From Akkermansia muciniphila (GTDB lineage Bacteria; Verrucomicrobiota; Verrucomicrobiia; Limisphaerales; UBA9464), in the NCBI GenBank assembly GCA_945873715.1, contig CAMCFL010000003.1:1-24015 (forward strand): 24,015 bases of DNA. Direction: 5' to 3'. Positions 21,360 through 24,015 of the stretch are shown piece by piece. Position 1 is the stretch's first letter. The number at the start of each line of letters is the position of its first letter. Position numbers and translations under genes: made by a program. The notes below the pieces were generated by a model. The model saw only the letters and a program-made list of their open reading frames with translations. It made no database searches and was not told the DNA's origin.

Positions 21360-22295
21360 TCACCGGCATTCAGAAGGACGGGCTCCGCTCTTCTGCTCAG
21401 GACCCGCGGGAAGATAACGCCGGATCCCTTCCTGAAAGCCCATCGGCTCGAATTCGAAAGCCCGCTTCATCGGTCCCGGATCCCCCACGTTGTCGTCGCG
21501 CAACATCAGCAATGCGTCGCGGCTCATCGGGGGCGGACGTCCGAGCATCCGTCCGACGACCCACTCCGCCAGGGCTGCCTGCACCCGCGCGAGCGCCCAC
21601 GGAACCGGCAGCAGCACCCGGGTCCGACCGGTCACCCGGAGGATTTCTGCCAGGAGCTGTCGGAAGGTGAACCGTTCATTCCCACACAGGTCATAGGTTT
21701 GTCCCTCGGTGGCCGGACGCGAAAGGGCACCGGCAAAAGACCGGGCCACGTCTTCGACCGCGATCGGCTGGAACTGCATCCGACCGCCGCCGATCAAGGG
21801 CAACACCGGCGACCAACGGCTCATCCGTTCGAAGAAGTTCACGAATCCATCCCCGGGACCAAAGACGATCGACGGACGATGGACGGTCCAACGGAGACCG
21901 CTGTCGCGCACCATCTCCTCGGCCTCCCACTTGGTGCGATGATACCGGGCCAGCGCCCCGACACGGGTGCCGAGGGCACTCATCTGGACCCAGCGCGAAA
22001 CTCCCTCGCTGCGGGCGGCGGCCAGCAGGTTCCGGGTCCCATCCACATGAACCCGCTCGTAGGTCTGCGGCCCCACCTCGGCAATGATCCCCACCAGATG
22101 CAAGACGGCATCACATCCGCGACAGGCCGCAGGAAGGCGGTTGGGTTCCAGGATGGATCCACGCGCCCAACTCACCCCCGACGGGGTGGGAACCGTGCCG
22201 CGGGACAGCACCCGTACCCGATGGCCTTCCTGGCGCAGCGCCGCCACCACGGCGCGCCCGATGAATCCGCTGCCACCCGAGACCAAAACTTCCAT
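21360..22295 (-). CDS. NDUFA9-like atypical SDR / NAD(P)-binding protein
   Basis: A 311-residue Rossmann-fold protein of the extended/atypical SDR group. The cofactor motif is VLVSGGSGFIG (glycines 7, 8, 10 and 13), with R29/R32 after strand 2 suggesting NADP(H). SALG and YHRTK (Y118, K122) keep the SDR catalytic layout, and the block SIVFGPGDGFVNFF, the signature GGGRMQFQPIAVEDVA and the TYDLCGNERFTFRQLL region are typical of bacterial relatives of the complex I subunit NDUFA9. Such proteins may protect or reduce quinone-like or isoprenoid substrates; the reaction is unproven. ATG at 22295 opens the first beta strand directly. The next gene upstream is squalene/phytoene synthase, about 260 bases away. 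Confidence 0.88.
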   Translation of the reverse strand: MEVLVSGGSGFIGRAVVAALRQEGHRVRVLSRGTVPTPSGVSWARGSILEPNRLPAACRGCDAVLHLVGIIAEVGPQTYERVHVDGTRNLLAAARSEGVSRWVQMSALGTRVGALARYHRTKWEAEEMVRDSGLRWTVHRPSIVFGPGDGFVNFFERMSRWSPVLPLIGGGRMQFQPIAVEDVARSFAGALSRPATEGQTYDLCGNERFTFRQLLAEILRVTGRTRVLLPVPWALARVQAALAEWVVGRMLGRPPPMSRDALLMLRDDNVGDPGPMKRAFEFEPMGFQEGIRRYLPAGPEQKSGARPSECR

Positions 22296-22353
22296 GGCTG
22301 AAGTTACCCCGGAAACCGGGCGCGCCAACATCCGGGATTTTCCCCATTGCGAG

Positions 22354-22466
22354 GGGGGCATCTTGGGATTGTCGTCACATTGGTAGGCCCGCTGCCCTCA
22401 GCGGGCGTTGCCTCATCGCCGCCTGAGGGCAGGCGGCCTACAGCATGACCAACTCAAACCGCGCCC
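22354..22466 (+). repeat. Family A REP/BIME-like element, copy A4
   Basis: A complete 113-base copy and the cleanest core: GGTAGGCCCGCTGCCCTCAG, CGGGCGTTGCCTCATCG, CCGCCTGAGGGCAGGCGG, CCTACA. Left end GGGGGCATCTTGGGATTGTC; right end CATGACCAACTCAAACCGCG, CCC. It lies between the squalene synthase stop and the SDR start, both leftward. Confidence 0.85.
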
Positions 22467-22472
22467 CCGGAG

Positions 22473-22493
22473 GGACTGGCAGCCTGCCGGTCC
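22473..22493. repeat. Short near-perfect palindrome beside a family A element
   Basis: GGACTGGCAG-C-CTGCCGGTCC: a 10-base stem with a single G-T wobble. Its layout resembles the GGAACGGGCGG palindrome at 14647-14669, and both sit within about 40 bases of a family A element. It is 3' of the squalene/phytoene synthase gene. Confidence 0.4.
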
Positions 22494-22556
22494 TGGTCCA
22501 AGCGTTCCGATGGGACGCTGGATCCCTGAGTCTTGCCCAAGCGGAGTGGATCGGGA

Positions 22557-23660
22557 TCACGGACTCGTGGAACTCGTCCCTCCATTCGAACCCGTTCCTC
22601 TGGTCGAGCGGGCCCACGTCGCCAGACCATCCCAGCAGCCGCCGAAGGGCAGCCGGACGACACTGTGCCACAGCACTGCCTTGACCTCGGCGCGACTGAC
22701 CTTGATGCGGCGGGAGGGATCGAGGACCCCTCCCCCCCGGAGTTTGGCCAGCGTCCGGATCCCCAGCAGGACGGGCCAGGCACAGGCGAGCCGCATCCGG
22801 ACCTGTGCGCGCGGCAGCGAGGTCGTGTAGGCCCAACCGGCATCCAGGTGGGCATCCGCCCGCGCCAGCCAGCGTCGGTAAACCGGTCCCATGCGCGACT
22901 CGTTCGCGGGATCCCGAAGGTCGCCGGGGCCGAGACCGGCTGCGGCCAGTTCATCGGATGGCAGGTAACATCGTCCCTGGGCCAGGTCCTTGGGCAGATC
23001 GCGCAGGATGTTCACCAATTGGAGGCCCTGACCGAAGCGGATGCCGTCGCGGAGCAATCGCTGTTCGGAGGCGGCATCGACGGTAAACAGGTGGGCCAGA
23101 CACATCCGGGTCCAGAATTCCCCCACGCAACCGGCCACCCGATAGGTGTAATCATCGAGGGCGGCGGCATCGGGAAGGGCGGCGACCTGCCCCCGGGGCA
23201 ACGAACCGAACCGCTGGAGATCGAGTTCCTGTCCTCCGGTGATCACTTCGAGGACCTCCCGGATCCGGCCGATATCGCCCTTCTCCATCGATTCGAGGGC
23301 GGCGATCGCTTCCTCGATGCGCAGGAGCATCCTCCGTTCGGCCGGGCTTGCCCCGGCCTCCTGGGCTTCGGCGATCCGGGTGAAATCCAGGGGTTCCCTG
23401 CGGTCACCCCGGATCCGGGCCCGGAGGGCATCCAGCGCCGCCAGACGTTCAGAGACCGGGATCAGTGCGGTATCGGCCAGGGTGTCGGTCGCCCGGGCGA
23501 GGAGATAGGCGAGACCGATGGGACGCCCGATTCCACCCGGAAGGACGCGCAGGGTCAGGTAGAAGCTGCGTGACACATCCCGCAGCAGATTCGTCAGGAG
23601 ATCGGAGGAACCGACAGCAGCCACAGGCCCACTCAACCGAAAAACCGGGTTCGGGTCCAC
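22557..23660 (-). CDS. Squalene/phytoene synthase family protein
   Basis: A head-to-head prenyl-diphosphate condensing enzyme, 367 residues from the GTG at 23660 or 355 from a GTG at 23624; the N-terminal boundary is uncertain because neither has a strong Shine-Dalgarno. First aspartate motif RATDTLADT (D59 to D63); second NILRDLPKDLAQGRCYLP (D221 to D225). SRSFYLTLRVLP and YTYRVAGCVGEFW fit squalene synthase at least as well as phytoene synthase, so squalene for hopanoids or sterols is a reasonable guess; the product cannot be assigned from sequence. No hpn or crt partner genes are in the window. The C-terminal tail (about 345-367) is Ser/Thr/Gly-rich. Confidence 0.9.
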   Translation of the reverse strand: MDPNPVFRLSGPVAAVGSSDLLTNLLRDVSRSFYLTLRVLPGGIGRPIGLAYLLARATDTLADTALIPVSERLAALDALRARIRGDRREPLDFTRIAEAQEAGASPAERRMLLRIEEAIAALESMEKGDIGRIREVLEVITGGQELDLQRFGSLPRGQVAALPDAAALDDYTYRVAGCVGEFWTRMCLAHLFTVDAASEQRLLRDGIRFGQGLQLVNILRDLPKDLAQGRCYLPSDELAAAGLGPGDLRDPANESRMGPVYRRWLARADAHLDAGWAYTTSLPRAQVRMRLACAWPVLLGIRTLAKLRGGGVLDPSRRIKVSRAEVKAVLWHSVVRLPFGGCWDGLATWARSTRGTGSNGGTSSTSP

Positions 23661-23682
23661 AGCGCGTCCGGGAAAATGGGGA

Positions 23683-23710
23683 TTGCCGGGGCTTTTCGGA
23701 TTGGTAGGGT
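23683..23710 (+). promoter_or_regulatory. Candidate promoter of rpsB
   Basis: TTGCCG (23683-23688), a 16-base spacer, then TAGGGT (23705-23710). It is placed to start a leader of roughly 155 bases ahead of rpsB. The -10 match is weak. Confidence 0.25.
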
Positions 23711-23758
23711 CCCCTTCCCTTTGTCGGGTAACCGGCGAAGGAAACGGCCTGTAAACGT

Positions 23759-23841
23759 CCGGTGGCGAGGTTCACCGGCGGCCACAACAACATCGTTATT
23801 GAATCCGGTCCTTCCGCCGGATGATCCCGCGAATGCGGGAT
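23759..23841 (+). promoter_or_regulatory. Structured rpsB 5' leader: three consecutive stem-loops
   Basis: Three hairpins occur in a row between the divergent squalene synthase start and rpsB: CCGGTG-8 nt-CACCGG (23759-23778), ATCCGG-8 nt-CCGGAT (23803-23822) and ATCCCGC-GAAT-GCGGGAT (23824-23841). rpsB leaders in several bacterial phyla bind S2 for autogenous control, so a comparable role is plausible here, but I did not match a named motif. Confidence 0.4.
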
Positions 23842-23872
23842 GCGAACCAATGGAAGCAGAGAAAAGAGTCAC

Positions 23873-24015
23873 ATGAGTCAGGTTACCCTTCAGGAGTTGC
23901 TCGACGCGGGCGTACATTTCGGCCACCAGACCCGGCGTTGGAATCCGAAGATGAAGCCCTTCATCTTCGAGGCGCGGAACGGCATCCACATCATCAATCT
24001 CGACCTGACGGTGCG
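23873..24015 (+). CDS. rpsB: Small ribosomal subunit protein uS2 (partial, 3' end beyond window)
   Basis: The first 47 codons of S2. MSQVTLQELLDAGVHFGHQTRRWNPKMKPFIFEARNGIHIINLDLTV is the strongly conserved S2 N-terminus, including the family block LLDAGVHFGHQTRRWNPKM. ATG at 23873 is the natural start. The gene runs off the right edge; in most bacteria tsf (EF-Ts) follows. Confidence 0.97.
   Translation, partial: MSQVTLQELLDAGVHFGHQTRRWNPKMKPFIFEARNGIHIINLDLTV

Overview
The window is about 24 kb of GC-rich bacterial DNA. The gene set fits Verrucomicrobiota, probably a Limisphaerales-like lineage: a secreted PQQ-type beta-propeller with a WPEFRGP-like N-terminus, a lone prepilin-like protein, a secreted sialidase-fold protein, a squalene/phytoene synthase, LarE, and many GC-rich palindromic intergenic repeats. 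That assignment is an inference from gene content. No rRNA or tRNA gene is visible.

Layout, left to right: a DUF4197 lipoprotein and the Kup potassium transporter (both leftward); a BaiN/HI0933-type flavoprotein (rightward) converging on a PQQ-type beta-propeller; larE-bioD (leftward, ATGA overlap); a repeat island; a prepilin-like protein and transaldolase (leftward); a secreted protein of unknown function (rightward); a sialidase-fold protein lying 3 bases downstream of dnaA (both leftward); a candidate oriC; a class V aminotransferase (rightward); a leftward lipid operon made of a CDP-alcohol phosphatidyltransferase, a PlsC acyltransferase and CdsA; a repeat island; a VapB/VapC-type toxin-antitoxin pair (rightward) whose stop codon is 2 bases from that of a convergent membrane-anchored HEAT-repeat protein; an NDUFA9-like SDR; a squalene/phytoene synthase; and, at the right edge, the structured leader and first 47 codons of rpsB.

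The most striking signal is between the genes. At least four repeat families occupy the gaps. Family A (about 114 bp) is two inverted REP-like units, each GTAG followed by an 8-bp stem with a CCCT loop, enclosed in longer terminal inverted repeats. Family B (about 310 bp) has 24-bp terminal inverted repeats whose outermost ten or so bases match those of family A. One B copy sits inside an A copy with a 9-bp target-site duplication, which is direct evidence of transposition. Families C (degenerate CCAG/CTGG words) and D (TTTCAGTTTCAAG-like) lie beside them. No transposase is encoded here, so the elements must be mobilised in trans.

The clearest functional cassettes are the three-gene phospholipid operon, whose CDP-alcohol phosphatidyltransferase has a non-canonical catalytic motif, and the coupled larE-bioD pair. 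The rest is mostly housekeeping or secreted-protein content without obvious operon logic.
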